NCBI GenBank assembly: GCA_004026145.2
Contig: CP034975.1
Span: forward strand, 6,584,610-6,648,609
Length of the DNA stretch: 64,000 nucleotides
Origin: Takifugu bimaculatus
Taxonomy: Eukaryota; Chordata; Actinopteri; Tetraodontiformes; Tetraodontidae
Direction of reading: 5' to 3'
Both the position numbers and the translations under genes were made by a program. The notes under the pieces are model-generated. The model ran no database searches and was not told the origin of the DNA. It saw only the letters and a list, made by a program, of their open reading frames with translations. The number at the start of each line of letters is the position of its first letter. Positions within the stretch are counted from its first letter, which is position 1. Positions 39,701-52,837 of the stretch are shown here, one piece after another.

Positions 39701-42700
39701 ACGAGTGGGAGGGCAGCCCAACTCCAGCTAGGTGAGAGGTTCAAAGGAGAGTGGCAGTTCAAAGAAGCAAAGGCCATTCCTAATCTTTAGCCTCCATCAA
39801 AGGCCAGGCAATGTGCTCCTGTAGGAAATGACAAGTCCCCCCGCACACAGCTATTAGCTAGCCAAAACACAGGCCAGGACGGTTCCTCAAAGGGAAAATG
39901 CCAACGGCCAGAGGCACAAGAGCTCATTAAGAGCCACGTGCAGAGGGCCAAAAACTCACCTTCTAAAGTCTTTATTACCTCCCTGTTGTCACATTTTATT
40001 GGGTGAAAACTGGAGTGAGCACGCTGATCCCGCCACTAAAAGATGATCATTTAAAAAATAGACTGAAAACAATTCAACTTAACAGAGGAGCTGACCTTCA
40101 GCTCTTGCTGGGACAATTCGCGGCTGGGTGGGAAGTGGTAGAGATGAAGATGAGCACCTCTAAATCTGAGACCAGGGTCTTCAGCTGCCCTTTCTGAGTC
40201 GGAGAGGAGTTCCTGCCCCCAGTTTAAGTATCTCAGGATCTCGTTTGCAAGTGAGCGAATAAAAGGATCTTGAGATCGACACACGGATCAGGGCAGTACT
40301 GCGGAACCTGAGCTGGTCTGTTGTGGTAAGGAGAGAGCTGACCCGGTCAATCTACCTTCCAACCCTCACCTATGTCTTCCGTGGGTGGCTCAGCCTTAGA
40401 GACAGGGTGGGGAGGTCAGAGTGCCAAAAAGAGCTCTAAGTAGAGCCACTGGTGGTGGTAGGGGCATCTGGCTCGGATGCCTTCGGGATGGTGCTTAAGG
40501 CATGTCCATCTGTGGGGAGACTCCAGGGCAAACCTAGGACAGGCAGGTGAGATTATATCTCTCAGCTGACCTGGGAACACCTTGGAATAGGCCTGGAGGA
40601 GCAGGTGGAAGTGGCTGTGCTTCCTTCTTGAAACTGCTCCCTCGCGCCCTGGACCAATTTTGTGTCTTCAAATATAAAACGTGATACTGATTCCTGACAT
40701 CCAGCTGAGGACAGAACACAACATTCTTAATTCTTAACTGCAAAGGAATTCTTAACTGCAAAGGAAGCATCAAAATGGGGAAAAATCAGGTCTCCCAAGA
40801 CTCCAGACTCAGAGCATCCTTTACAGGATCTAGTACTGGATCACGTACATCCACCTGCAGACGGGCCTGCGGTCACACATGCGTCTGATGGTTCTCCAGA
40901 GCTTCTCTGTGTGCAGCTCCATCTTCCCGAAGGGCAGGTTCACAAGTTTACACCTTCTTCAGTTTCCCCTCGTCTCCACGCTACGTTCATGACTACAGAG
41001 GCTTCCTGATATACCCACACACTCCCTGCTACAGTCCGCAGTGTGTATGCACGCATGTGTGTGTGTGTGTGTGTGTGTGGGGGGGGGGGGGTCATTGTTT
41101 TGTTTCCTGATCAGCCAGGAGCTGTTGGACTACAAATCAAAAATGTGCATGTGAAAAAGAGAAGACAACAAACTACAGGCGAGCTTTGCATTCCAGCCTC
41201 CGCCAGGAAAAGTCCCGTCCTCGGGCGACGCCGGCAGCGTTCCTTGGCCCACTTCTTCTGCTGCGTCTTCATCTCTCTGAGGGCTCTGTTGTGGGATTCA
41301 TAGAGGAAGTTCTGATGGCAGCGTCTTCAACGCTCTGCTCTGACAGCTCGGCTAAGGCTCCATTTAGCAACACCTCCGGGCAAACCCGACAGGTTCTGCT
41401 GTGGCGTCAACATATAGAGTTGAATTGGAGGAAGATGAGAGTTTAATGCAAACTATGTTTTGCAGCCCGGTTCTCAGAGAACACTCCAGAGACTCAGAGT
41501 TTCAGGCACAAACCTAAACATAAGCCGACAACAGTGTCTCAAAATAACTTTACTTGTTCAACAACAACTCTGCGCAATTAACTTCTAATTGAATAAGACA
41601 TTATAAGAGCAGTTTCCACCTGAGAAAAGTGTGCACCTCCATGATCAGAGCATTAACCTGCTGGTATCATGAAGCTCAGGCATCGGCCAGCTTTAGCCCC
41701 ACAACACTCAGCTAACAATAGCCACTGTAGCAAAACCAAACGTACCCTATTTAGGCACCAGTCTGCTTCTATTGTTACTTTATCCAGATCAGCTCTTTTA
41801 TTTGCCAAAATAAGAGTTTAAATGGTGCAGGACAGTGTTCTGCATTAATACCTTCCACCAGAGCAAGATCTGAAACTACCAGTTCTCTGTATTTTTGTAA
41901 TGATGAGCAGCACAACCGAGATGCGCCTGAGTGTTTACTCACCTCTGAGCACTGGTCATGAACTTCAGACCCTTGTGGCAGCCATCAGGTTTCAGGCAGT
42001 GAGGTCAGGTGTCACAGGTTCAGAGGGTCATCTGAAACTTCAGTGCCTGTGGACTTAGAGGGCTACCTCACTGAAGGCTCCTCTTTGCAGCAATGCCTGC
42101 TGACCCCTGTAATTCAGACCTCCCACGACATTTCGCTGCAACATTTTATTGACAGTAATAGACCTTGCGTGACCTTTGACCAGAGCCAGGACCGAACAAA
42201 GACGGCGGCTGCGGTGTGGGGAAGTGGCTGCGGTGTGGCTGAAGTTTAATTGCTTTGGGAGTGGTTGAGAGAAATATTGTTGTTGTCATTTGCCGTTAGG
42301 TGAATTTCAATTTCCACGCTTCGGTGGGCTGTGAGGTGGAATCCCTTTGTTTCCTCCGTTTCATTTCTGCGGTTTCCAGTGGCCCGTCATACTTTCACAC
42401 CAGCCCCATTTAGTTGCTGAGAAAACCCCCACCAAGCTGTACACACACACACACACAGGCACACACCCCAGGCCAACAGAGGCCCCATCCGGACCTGCCA
42501 GGGCATGCACCTGCCAAGCCCTGTGGTTTGCTGCTGCTCTGCTGCTTGTCTCTTCCCCTGCAGCAGATTCCCCCAGCATTCTGCCTCTGCTGCTCCCTCA
42601 CTTGGTTGAGACACGTCGCTCGTGGCTTCCCAGAAGTGAGGCAGCACACGCGGGATCGGTGTGGCACACATGTGGCCCTCCTTGCATGTGTGTCTGTTTG

Positions 42701-45700
42701 GGCGATATGCCTCACGGCCCCCTGAGGGTTAAGACTCTCATTAGCACCTGGCCAAAAATACATCCCTCTTTCATCTCGTCTGTCCATAAGGATCAACCCG
42801 AAAGACATCCTTTGCAAACAAAGATAAATAAGCTGGCAGATCCTTGGCTTGTAGTCTAAACATGCAATGCCCACCACAAAGTATTATGCGGTTAGATAAT
42901 TGATTCCATCAGAAATCACAGATTTACTGGCTAAGCCTCTAGTTCAGGGTGGTGGGCAACCGGTTAAGTTGCAGACGCTGGCACTGGCATTTAAATACAG
43001 ATATTTGTTCTCAGGCTAAAAAGGTCTTCTTTTTGAGGAACTTGCAACAATATTGAGCTCGAAACCGAATTCTTTGCAGGGCTTCTTCCCCTCTGGCCCA
43101 TCCCCACAACTTGGAGATTAATGGGCAGCATCGAGGCTGCAGACAGTGTAATTAAAGGTCCTTTAGTCAGCAGACGGGATGAAGTCAGCAACACTCAAAC
43201 TGGGTGATGTTGGTGGGAGTGGGATGGAGGATGAGCTAATGTGGCTTCCTCCGCTTCAGTTCACCCTCAGACAGGAACGCAAACTCAGATCGATAGAAGT
43301 GCTGTGGGATATTAAATCTGTGTTACAGATTCAAAAGAGTGGAATTTCATGATAAAATGTAAAATCTTTTTTCTTTATTTTTTTTCCAAATCGCTTAATC
43401 TAATAGTTTAACAATTTATGTAATACCTGGTGACAGAGCTCACCTGAGATCACAAACACTTGACAGGAGGGTAGAGGTGTGGGGGGAGTGGGGGGGGGGG
43501 GGCTGTCTGTATGTAGCAACAACATAACATGAGCTATGAACCTGGGGAGGGGAGGGGAGGGGGTTTCCCCATGACTTCAATGGCTTGACTTTTATGTCTG
43601 GGTTGGGGGGGCAGCTCTCCACTCATCTGTCAGAGTCGGTGTCTGCTGTGATAGGGTTGCACCCCGCGGGGGTCCTGAGGTCATCTTGAGTGACGGCCTG
43701 ATCTGACTGCTTTCAATTGTTCCCTCCATCATCCCTTCTTGGCCCCAGCGCCATGATGCCGCCCAGACTCAGCAACATGCGATCGGGACTAGTTTTCCTC
43801 TCAGTAATGCGGCAGAACCCTATAACATCCACGTCGCATCCCTCTACTGTAAAACGCCCCCGGCCTTCGCGTTTGTGCGTGGAAACAATTTAAAGAAATA
43901 AAGTCTTGACTGTAAAACAGCGAAACAGTTTGAGCTTGTCTTTGACAACATGTCAAAACATGGATGGGTAATTGAAGAGCAAAAGCAATTAAAAATAATT
44001 ACTTGAATAAACCCATTGTGGTTTCTGGCATTTCTAAGTGGTCTTTGCCAGTCTTGTGGTGATCGATCCCTGCTGGGGAGCGTGGGTTGTCTTATCTGTT
44101 CAGGAGTGTGTGAAAAAAGTGCCACCCAAGGAGAAGTCACGTCTCTTAAGCTCTGCAAAGTAACTAAAAGTGATATCTTGTGTGTTACAGGTCCCTGGCA
44201 CTAGGGCAGCAGTACTCCTCTCTGGGCTCCCAACCCATCCTGTGTGGCTCTATCCCCGGCCTGGTGCCCAAGCAGCTGAGATTCTGTCGCAACTACATAG
44301 AAATCATGCCCAGCGTTGCAGAAGGCATCAAGCTGGGGATTCAGGAGTGCCAGCATCAGTTCAGGGGCCGGCGATGGAACTGTACTACCATCAAGGACAA
44401 CCTGGCCATCTTTGGACCTGTGCTTGACAAAGGTAAACCATTCACAAAGAGCCAGTCCTGAGCCTGAACCACTGCAATTTATAATGCCAACATCCAAGCG
44501 GAAGGAAAACATCTGCACAACGGGAGACTCACGGGTCTCACCTGCCCTGAGCGCCATATTGTAAAGGTAGAAGATTGTGTGTTGCGAGTGAGACCCGTGG
44601 TTAAAAATGAATTACCCTGTATGTCAAAGGGGGAAGAATCTGGACTGAAATGGGCAGTGTGAGCGGCTCCGGCTCCACAGTCAAATGAAAGGGAGAGGGG
44701 AGGCCAAATGAGATTACAGGCAATAGAAAAGGGCCAGGGGCTCCGCTCAACCCCTACTGTGCATGAAGACCAGTGCTCGCCTCACACAGTCCAGCTCTCA
44801 TGGACGCCCCATTCACACGCCCTTTTGACTCTGTCATGAAAACATGCTGAAAGGGGATCTCTCCCAACCTCGGCCGGGTGTGCACTTTGGGAAAGGGAAG
44901 TGAAGGAAGGAAGGGCAGAGGAAGAGGTGAAAACTTTGGAAGCGATGACTGGAAATGTTCAGGATGGAAGGGCTACCAATCGGCTTCTGTATCTTATGGT
45001 GGCACTGTTGGCGGTTGAGCCGTTTGTTAGGGTGTTTTGGTCCTGTGGGTGGCGGTGTATGGGATTTTAACTCAGGGTGTTGGTAGAGGGGGGTCTAGAG
45101 AGTGAGAAGAAGAGAGGGTGGGGGGGGTTAGGGAGTTTAGGGAATGCCAGCTCTGGGCAGAGCGGGGCTGTTGGGGCGCGAGTTGCTGGGCCCTTTGTGT
45201 GGATAATACAGTGTGACACAAGGGAAACAAAGGCGGATTGATGGGCCCAGCAGGTAGCAGGAGAAGCACTAGCCTTGGTTAACAGCCAGACATCCAGAGG
45301 CCCCGGACTCACAGGCCCCTGTTCTGGAGAACCAAGCCAGGCTTACAGGGGAATCAAGGATGCTAAAATTGAAGGCTGCGTGTCAACAAACTGAGTACAG
45401 ATTCAACGAGGAGTCAAACAAAAGGCACAATTTTAATTTACATCAGCAGATTTCCTTCCTTTTTTTTTACCAGCCAGAAAATTTCTAATTTCTTTCATTA
45501 GCCAATAAATTATTTGAGAAAAGGGTCAATCTGTCAGTCATAGAGAAGTAAATTTGACTGCTCCCAAACTTGTCTAATTGGGTTTCGAAAGCCACATTTC
45601 GGCAGTTAAATTGCAGAGTAATTAGTGGCTTGGGAGGAAACTTGCGGTCTGAAAAATACAGATTTCGTCCTGCTGTCAAGTTCATACGAATCTGTTTAAA

Positions 45701-48600
45701 TTTGTGTATCAGAGCAGGAGAAGCTGGTTGTGTGGGGCCTGTTGGAGGGCAAACGAGTGTAACTAAGTGTGCTGTGATTGTGAAACAATGGTGTCTGGTT
45801 ACATAATAAGCTGTTGGCTTCAAAGGAGGTGTAACTCCATCCTGGTGAAGAAGACGCAGGTTGACACGCTGCTAGGTCTCACCACAAGGCCTTGGGCTGT
45901 GAACAGGGGATGGGGAGGGGGGTAACAACATTCCTGAAACACTATCCAGATGCAAAGTAGCACACCTCAGGGATGACAGGAGGTCAGTCAGATCCTGCTG
46001 AGCATTTGGCCATCATGGCACAACCACAAAGAGCTTATATCCTGCAGGGACTCTGCTTCATTATGGCTGATGACCCTCGTGCTTTGGCGCCAACATGCTG
46101 GAAAAGGTTCCTTTCTACAGATTCCTTGTTTTCCCACAAATTCCAGTACGCAAACATGCTGTCTCAAAGATGAAATGTAGCGTTAAAAGGTTGTTGCCTG
46201 CAGGTATTCCTTTCATTACCTTTCTGGTCGGTGGCAGTTATAAAGAATTGCCATGTACATGTTTGACAACCTGTCTGTCTTTCTCTTTACCTGTCTCTCT
46301 TCATCTTGTCTGTCTCAGCGACCCGGGAGTCAGCGTTTGTCCACGCCATAGCATCGGCAGGCGTGGCGTACGCAGTGACGCGCTCCTGTGCCGAGGGTAC
46401 ATCCACCATGTGCGGTTGTGACGCCCACCACAAAGGTCCCCCCGGGGAGGGCTGGAAATGGGGTGGCTGCAGCGAGGACGCGGAGTTCGGTGTGCTGGTG
46501 TCCAGGGAGTTCGCCGACGCCAGAGAGAATCGTCCGGATGCTCGCTCGGCGATGAACCGACACAACAATGAAGCAGGGCGCACGGTAAACGCGTCCACAC
46601 TTCCATCATGACATGTTCTTATCTTCTCATACTCTAGAGCAGGCATGTCAAACTCAGACCTCGAGGGCCACGACCCTGCCGGGTTTTCTGTCCCACTGAA
46701 TGCATTTTCAGCCTGGTAGGACAGAAAACCCGGCAGGATCGTGGCCATCGAGGACTGAGTTTGAGGGTCAGCATATCCTGCACTGCAGTGTTCCAGTACA
46801 GTGCTGTTCCAGTCCATCCCAAATGTGTTGGGGAAACTGGGAAAACCTTGATGGAACAGGGCTCCACATGCTGAATAGAAAATGTCACTTCCTGTCCAAA
46901 GCCAGATGTTTCTTTAATCTCATAGTCATGGGAATCGAGAACCATCAGCCTGAGTTAATTAAAACATTTTTTTCCTCCACACCAGAACTGGGCCAAAGTT
47001 TGTGTAAAAGCCGTGTTGCCAGTTCTTACAAATGTTTAGAAGTGAGTTCTGTACGTTCTCTCAAGATCAAAGAGATCAAAGAGTAGGACAAATTGAAACA
47101 AACAAGTTTTACAAACCTGCAAAGCATCACGGGAACATAAATCTATTTGAAAAAGAACCAAGAAGAAAATTGGCTGAAGGATCAAAGGAAAACAGCAGAT
47201 TTCTCTCCTAATCGCTCAGGCGTCAATTAAAGATTCAATATTTTACTTGTCCGCACATTTCAACATGAAAATCAGCTCTTAGCTTTGAATGACTGAGTAA
47301 TTGCTGCAGCGCGCGCACACACACACACACACACAGACGCACACACACACACCTACCGCTCTTTTCATACCTTGCATCCCAATGAAAGGAATTCCCTGCC
47401 AGTCAAATACGATGAGCAGGAGGGGGGGAGGAGGACATCAGCACGGACTCAAACATCTCTGGCTGAGGGGCAAACAGGAGGGAACACACGGCAACAACAC
47501 GGCCCTTTGATCTGAGCACACAGGAGCCGAGACCACCGTGGCTAACCGTGGCGCTCCTCTCCACCTGGCCCTCTCACGCTCCATTATTGAGCCCTGAGGG
47601 CTCCTGGCCGCTTGGTTTGGCATAACGAGCTCCACAGAGTGATGTCACCCAACTCTGCAGAGGTGGCTCAGCCACCTGCCGACTGCCTAGGCGAGGGGTG
47701 TTCTGTAGCTAAACAGCAGCTATACATGAAACGCAGCGACGTTATGGCACAAAGGTAAATGCCGCCCTGTGTTGACACTAGATAAAGGGAATTAAGAGGA
47801 CTTCAGAGCATCTGTACTCCACAGCTGCGTTGCTCTGCTGTGCATTATTGAACGTCCGGTAAAGTTTGAATCGTCCACCTGTTCAACACCATCTTCTCAG
47901 CACCTGAAATCCCTCAGCAACCAGCCAGGGAACAGTTTATACATGTTTAGCAATAAACATAGCATGCTACTGTATTACACGTAAATATAATATACTACTG
48001 AAAGTAGCTGTAAAGTCTGAGCTCCCCTGAACGACAACAACAAACCTCACCAAGAGAAATATTGAAAAGACACAAGTTTCTTTTGGGGACATTGTTTTCT
48101 AAGTCTTCTCTGCTTCTCAGACCATCCTCGACCACATGCACCTTCGCTGCAAATGCCACGGCCTGTCCGGGAGCTGCGAGGTCAAGACGTGCTGGTGGGC
48201 GCAGCCGGTCTTCCGCATGCTGGGCGACTACCTGAAGGACAAGTACGACAGCGCCTCCGAGATGGTGGTGGAGAAGCACCGCGAGTCCCGAGGCTGGGTG
48301 GAGACCCTGCGGGTCAAGTACAACTTCTTTAAGCACCCCACTGAGCGCGACCTGGTCTACTACGAGGGCTCGCCAAACTTCTGCGAGCCCAACCCCGAGA
48401 CGGGCTCCTTCGGGACTCGAGATCGCGTGTGCAACGTGTCGTCGCACGGAATAGAGGGCTGCGACCTGCTGTGCTGCGGCCGCGGCCACAACACCCGGAC
48501 TGAGAAGCGTAAAGAGAAATGCCACTGCAACTTCCACTGGTGCTGCTACGTCAGCTGTCAGGAGTGCGTGGGCGTCTACGACGTTCACACATGCAAGTGA
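36656..48600 (+). CDS. wnt3: Wnt3 secreted signalling protein, four coding exons
   Basis: Encodes a secreted, lipid-modified Wnt ligand that binds Frizzled and LRP5/6 to drive beta-catenin signalling. Coding exons are 36656-36735, 44191-44432, 46319-46584 and 48121-48600. Their lengths (80, 242, 266 and 480 bases) join in phase to 355 residues plus stop, the usual Wnt3 length. All introns have gt/ag ends. The protein has an N-terminal hydrophobic signal peptide (residues 1 to about 21), an N-glycosylation site at Asn90 (NCTT), the lipidated serine at Ser212 in [10 protein letters not shown], a second glycosylation site at Asn301 (NVSS), and the Cys-rich end VYDVHTCK. I call Wnt3 rather than Wnt3a from [17 protein letters not shown] and [14 protein letters not shown], which follow the Wnt3 form as I remember it. 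No break is seen. The gene is tail-to-tail with the nsf remnant at 50.5-55.9 kb. Confidence 0.97.
40070..40680 (+). mobile_element. degraded Rex/L2-like LINE 3' fragment
   Basis: Broken plus-strand frames read [42 protein letters not shown] and [13 protein letters not shown]. These are the end of a common fish non-LTR retrotransposon reverse transcriptase. Several stops and frameshifts show it is dead. Confidence 0.75.
40890..41610. repeat. block A in wnt3 intron 1 (copy at 56.6 kb)
   Basis: Nearly identical to 56589-57206, except for about 180 bases (41010-41190) holding a GT and poly-G tract that the other copy lacks. It could derive from an unrecognised gene or element: on the minus strand one frame reads [20 protein letters not shown]. 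Confidence 0.85.
44191..44432 (+). CDS. wnt3: wnt3 coding exon 2
   Basis: Acceptor tgtgttacag ends at 44190; the donor after GACAAAG is gtaaac. It encodes [14 protein letters not shown] through [21 protein letters not shown] and IFGPVLDK. It contains the first conserved cysteines and the Asn90 glycosylation sequon. Confidence 0.96.
44433..46318 (+). other. wnt3 intron 2
   Basis: A 1886-base intron with gt/ag ends. I see no gene or repeat family in it beyond short poly-G runs. Confidence 0.85.
46319..46584 (+). CDS. wnt3: wnt3 coding exon 3
   Basis: Acceptor ctgtctcag ends at 46318; the donor after GGGCGCACG is gtaaac. It encodes [18 protein letters not shown] through [10 protein letters not shown] and [18 protein letters not shown], among the most conserved blocks of the Wnt family. 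The exon ends in phase 0. Confidence 0.96.
46585..48120 (+). other. wnt3 intron 3
   Basis: A 1536-base intron with gt/ag ends. It carries a palindromic MITE-like element (46636-46775) and a (CA)n tract near 47314-47353. Nothing else is recognised. Confidence 0.85.
46636..46775. mobile_element. palindromic MITE-like element in wnt3 intron 3
   Basis: Left arm tgtcaaactcagacctcgag...gccgggttttctgtcc pairs with right arm ggacagaaaacccggc...tcgaggactgagtttga. It is a compact hairpin of about 140 bases with no coding capacity. Confidence 0.6.
48121..48600 (+). CDS. wnt3: wnt3 coding exon 4 (C-terminal half)
   Basis: Acceptor ctgcttctcag ends at 48120 and TGA is at 48598-48600. It encodes residues 197-355: the lipidation-site loop around Ser212, [13 protein letters not shown], the Cys-rich C-terminal domain with CNVSSHG and [11 protein letters not shown], and the end [14 protein letters not shown]. 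It is GC-rich compared with the introns, as expected for a constrained exon. Confidence 0.97.
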   Translation, partial: TILDHMHLRCKCHGLSGSCEVKTCWWAQPVFRMLGDYLKDKYDSASEMVVEKHRESRGWVETLRVKYNFFKHPTERDLVYYEGSPNFCEPNPETGSFGTRDRVCNVSSHGIEGCDLLCCGRGHNTRTEKRKEKCHCNFHWCCYVSCQECVGVYDVHTCK

Positions 48601-50505
48601 GGGAGGTGGCCTGACTGTTGGACTACAAGTGCCGCGCCCCCCCACACACACCTAACGCCCCGCCCCCTGCACGACACCCACAGGCCTCAATAAGCGACAG
48701 GTCGGTAATCAGATGTTTCCTTTGGCCTTCCACAAAACGGCACCATCTCCCCTGCAGCGTCAGGCTCCTCCCCTTTGTCTTTATTTATTTCCCCTCCATC
48801 ACCAGCGCGGCATGTACAGCAACACCTTTGACCTGTGACATTAATGCAGTAAAAGAACTTCCAGACTCGTTGCTTTTTGATGTAGAAGCATCTTCTAACT
48901 TACGCCTCACATCCCCGGCCCACGTGGTCGGGTTCTCTTTTGCCCCCCCGTTTTGATTTTTAAACTAAGCCGACCTCCTCGCTGTGACTCTGAACTTGTG
49001 GGCAGCCCCTGGAAAACATCACTACTGAAACTGAACAGGCAGGTCTTCTGTTGACTACTGAGCTGATAGAATCCTCAGAGTTTGGCCCCCCTGCACACTG
49101 ACTCGACCGAGGAGCCTCGGAGATACCTGCCACGGCTCCATTTTTATAGCCCCGCATTTCTGAAATATCCCCATCAGGCTGGAAATGGAGGTATGCAGCA
49201 TGTGTGTGAACAAGCATGTTCATTCCGCTAACTAACAGCCCCAGACGCGAATACGTGTGCACTATTCTGCCCCACACCCCTCCCAGATCTTTTTCTTTTT
49301 GAGCCACGATCAAACTGAAAACGCTTCACGTCCTTGTGGAAAATGTCTCCACAAGTGTTGTGCAACACACCTGCATATTTTCCAATCATGGTGGAAGATA
49401 ATTTATGGCTGTTTTTGTTTGGGACGCGCCGACCTCAAATCAAGCTTTAGCATGCTTAATATTAATCAATTCTGGTCTTGTTTGGAGACGTTCTGCTTTC
49501 GTCTATGAAACCTTTCTTCCAGCCACAGGGGGCGCTAAAGGCTTCTCATCTTTTCAGTGTACAACAATGCTGAAAGGCTTCAGTTTGCCGCAGCAGTGAT
49601 GCTCTAAAAGACCAACTGAAAGAACCTGCTAGTGACAATAATGCTAATACATTTTTTTTAATTCAAAGTGAGGTTTCTTTAACAGACGTCAGGCTTTTGC
49701 CACCACGTCTGTTGGTTTTTTTTCATGAACCTGGTCTGTAGATTTGCGCATCGCATATCAGCTCTGAAGCAGTCGTTCCGACCGTCCCTGTAAGGTCATT
49801 TCATTGGCTGTGAAACATTTTCAACAGGAGTTTTGGAGCTCGACCACTTGTTAGAAAAGTCCTGTCTAATGTGACCCTGCTCAGCATGCGTGGGCCCACC
49901 CCGATGTTCAGTCCCCCCCCCCCCACCACCGTCACTCCTGCTATCATCCAAAGCTTTGTAAAAATGTTTTAAAGTGAATAATTCCCTTTTTATTTTATAA
50001 TCGTAAATGTTATGTTTTTATAAATATTATTTATTTTACGATGTATATATCTGTATGACTGAACTAAGATTATATATTTGAAGAACAAAAACGTCTCCGG
50101 TCTCGTCTGTTTCCCGCGAGTGTTTCGCCAAACGGGGAATTTATCCAAAGCCTTGGGAGGAATTTGAGGACAAGTTCCGTCGCTGACAGATGAAATAATA
50201 GTTTCCATTGCTAATTTGGCACCGATGCGCTTTCACTGATGCCCACGAGCGAACGTCTGCAGCAGCTCCCGAGGTTACACAGCACGGACGTTGGGGAGGA
50301 TCACCGCGCTTTGCTCCATCCCATAACAGGCTGACTTCAACACGTCTGACATTCAATGCCACAAATGCCTCCTCCTCCTCAATAATAGATTTCAGTAACA
50401 TAGATAGAGTAAAAACAGGTGAGTACGAGGAATAAGTTCCAAAGTCCCAGAACATTATATTGCATTTTCCAGAGAGCAACACAGATTTGTGGCAGGAACA
50501 ATAAA
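48601..50505 (+). other. wnt3: wnt3 3' UTR and downstream flank
   Basis: No coding sequence is seen after the stop. There is an AU-rich stretch with tttataaatattatttatttt near 50017-50040 and an AATAAA at 50500-50505, which would give a 3' UTR of about 1.9 kb. A weak CTCF-like motif lies at 49523-49537. The polyadenylation site is inferred and could be elsewhere. Confidence 0.35.
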
Positions 50506-50539
50506 ACACTGAGGTGAGAGCTGCTGAGCTCAGACTTAT

Positions 50540-50593
50540 GCTCCTTCTTCCTTCAGAAGACAGGAACCTGCTCACGCTCTGACCAGCGTTCAT
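50540..50593 (-). pseudogene. nsf: possible nsf last exon remnant
   Basis: After acceptor gtgtttcag the frame reads MNAGQSVSRFLSSEG, comparable to the NSF C-terminus MDPEYRVRKFLALLREEG. The match is short and diverged, and the frame runs on without the expected stop. Confidence 0.35.
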
Positions 50594-51253
50594 CTGAAAC
50601 ACAACCAGTCTGATTTCAGCCACAGCAGCAGCGAAACACCTGCAGTTATCATCTTATGTGTGAGGGAGCATCAGTTTAAAACTGTGACCAGTCGACACGG
50701 CTGTTTGGAAGACGAAGGGGGGTAGATTTAGTAGCAGCCAATGCTAGCACTAAGAGTATGTCTGGAACCGCCTGTAGCTAAACAAGAGCGAAGGCGTGAG
50801 ACGTCAGAGATCAGCGGAATGAGAGGAAAAGAGCGGCGAGGCAGCGTGTCCCGGCAAACACGCGTTCATACTTCAGCGGAACAGGCGGCGCGGGGTGTCG
50901 AACGTGGCTGCATACCACAGCAATTACACAGCATCCAACAGTTCCAACAAACAGGCGGCGCACATCATCAGCATACCACAGACACACACACACACACACA
51001 CGTGCGCCAACAGACACGCACAGGGGGTCATGAATTGGTATCGGTGTCTACAGGTTACAGAGTTTGTGTATCTGAAAATGTCTCCTTGTGTTGTTGTGGT
51101 GCTGATGGGTGTGTCAGTGGGTGTGTCAGTGGGTGTGTCCTGCTATGCCCCGCCCCCAGGCTGAAAATCCTTATTAATGCCTGCTGATAAAAAAGAACGA
51201 AGACATCACTTCTCAGAACCATAAAAGAACAGCCACAGGATGAGCCAGGGTCA

Positions 51254-51502
<249 letters not shown>

Positions 51503-51539
51503 CTATCAGAAACCCTCCATGACCCAGTTTCATGTTTAC

Positions 51540-51593
51540 CTCCAGAGCCTCGACCAGCTGCTCCCCTCTGGAGATGTTGGGGATGTGGATGGT
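51540..51593 (-). pseudogene. nsf: nsf D2 remnant TIHIPNISRGEQLVEALE
   Basis: Encodes TIHIPNISRGEQLVEALE before donor gtaaac. The 5' end of the exon is cut off and abuts a (CA)n tract (51601-51629), so no acceptor remains. Confidence 0.8.
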
Positions 51594-51598
51594 TTAAT

Positions 51599-51629
<31 letters not shown>

Positions 51630-51639
51630 CTGTTTTTTT

Positions 51640-52060
51640 AATCCAACTCTCATTTTTAAGGTAAAACATCAACCTCTACAGGACAAACAGCAAGAGGGGA
51701 GATGATGCTCCGCTAAGCCCACGTTGGAGGAGGACCAGGACATGACGGCAGCACAGGAGAGGAGGTAGAGGAGACAGGGGGATTATGGCAGCCGGCTGCC
51801 CCCCCATGGCGTGGGGGGTTGTGATGCTGCATGTAGATGAGGTGCCACACAGGCGGCGGATGCTGCCAGGTCCTGGCTCTCTCACAGAGCCCATTCTCCT
51901 CCCGGCCCCCCCCCCCCCCCGGCCCCAGACACCCCGCTGGGAGCAGCGCTTTACAACCCCAGAGGAGAACTGCAGCCAGCATTCAAGAGCCGGCCCTGCA
52001 CCACTTCTCATGCACACGGAGCCACACAGAGAAGTGATGCTCTCATTCACAAACCCGTCA
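51640..52060. repeat. duplicated block B, left copy
   Basis: Closely repeated at about 57340-57720, including the tract from tttttaaggtaaaac to tgcaccacttctca. It lies between nsf remnants and has no recognised product. Confidence 0.85.
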
Positions 52061-52068
52061 ACAACAAC

Positions 52069-52111
<43 letters not shown>

Positions 52112-52291
52112 CACGAGCAAGAAGTGATGAGAAACGGGTCTCCAGCTCCACCATTCAGTGAGAGCACAACAAAACACTCACTAATAACCATCCGCTCACA
52201 CAGGCCAGCCAAAGACCTGCAACAAACCCTCATCAGAAGATCTGCTGCCCTCTATCTGCCACCCTGGGAGGTGCAGCTCAGTCTTCTTTAC

Positions 52292-52556
<265 letters not shown>

Positions 52557-52771
52557 GCCTCCAGCCTGCAGCCATAGTTTCCTCTGGTTTTGTGCACTAT
52601 TTTGTGCGCGATCCCGACAAGCCAGACAGGAAGACTAAAAAAAAACCAAGAGAATTCGGTCAGTTTTCATGAAAATAAACACAATTCAAAATAAAACAGC
52701 GCAAGCAACAAATGCAATGTTGCAGTTGCCGGCGTTTTTTTTCTATATTTGTCAGTATCTAAACAGAGCAA

Positions 52772-52772
<1 letters not shown>

Positions 52773-52833
<61 letters not shown>
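52773..52833. repeat. (CA)n microsatellite
   Basis: CA run of about 60 bases between nsf remnants. Others in this region are at 51603-51629, 52071-52108, 54355-54383 (GT), 54508-54559, 55543-55604, 58845-58868 (GT) and 58989-59022. Confidence 0.97.

Positions 52834-52837
<4 letters not shown>

Larger units (their letters stand above)
36736..44190 (+). other. wnt3 intron 1
   Basis: A 7455-base intron. It holds a 1.2 kb stretch open in one frame (36827-38026), a degraded LINE 3' tail (about 40.07-40.68 kb), a block shared with 56.6-57.2 kb (40.9-41.6 kb) and short GT and poly-G tracts. No other gene is recognised. In vertebrate Wnt genes this intron commonly hosts enhancers; none can be proved here. 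Confidence 0.85.

Noticed and set aside
46287..46817. 176-codon minus-strand frame over wnt3 exon 3
   Set aside because: A shadow of the wnt3 coding exon; the plus strand carries the conserved Wnt protein and splice sites.
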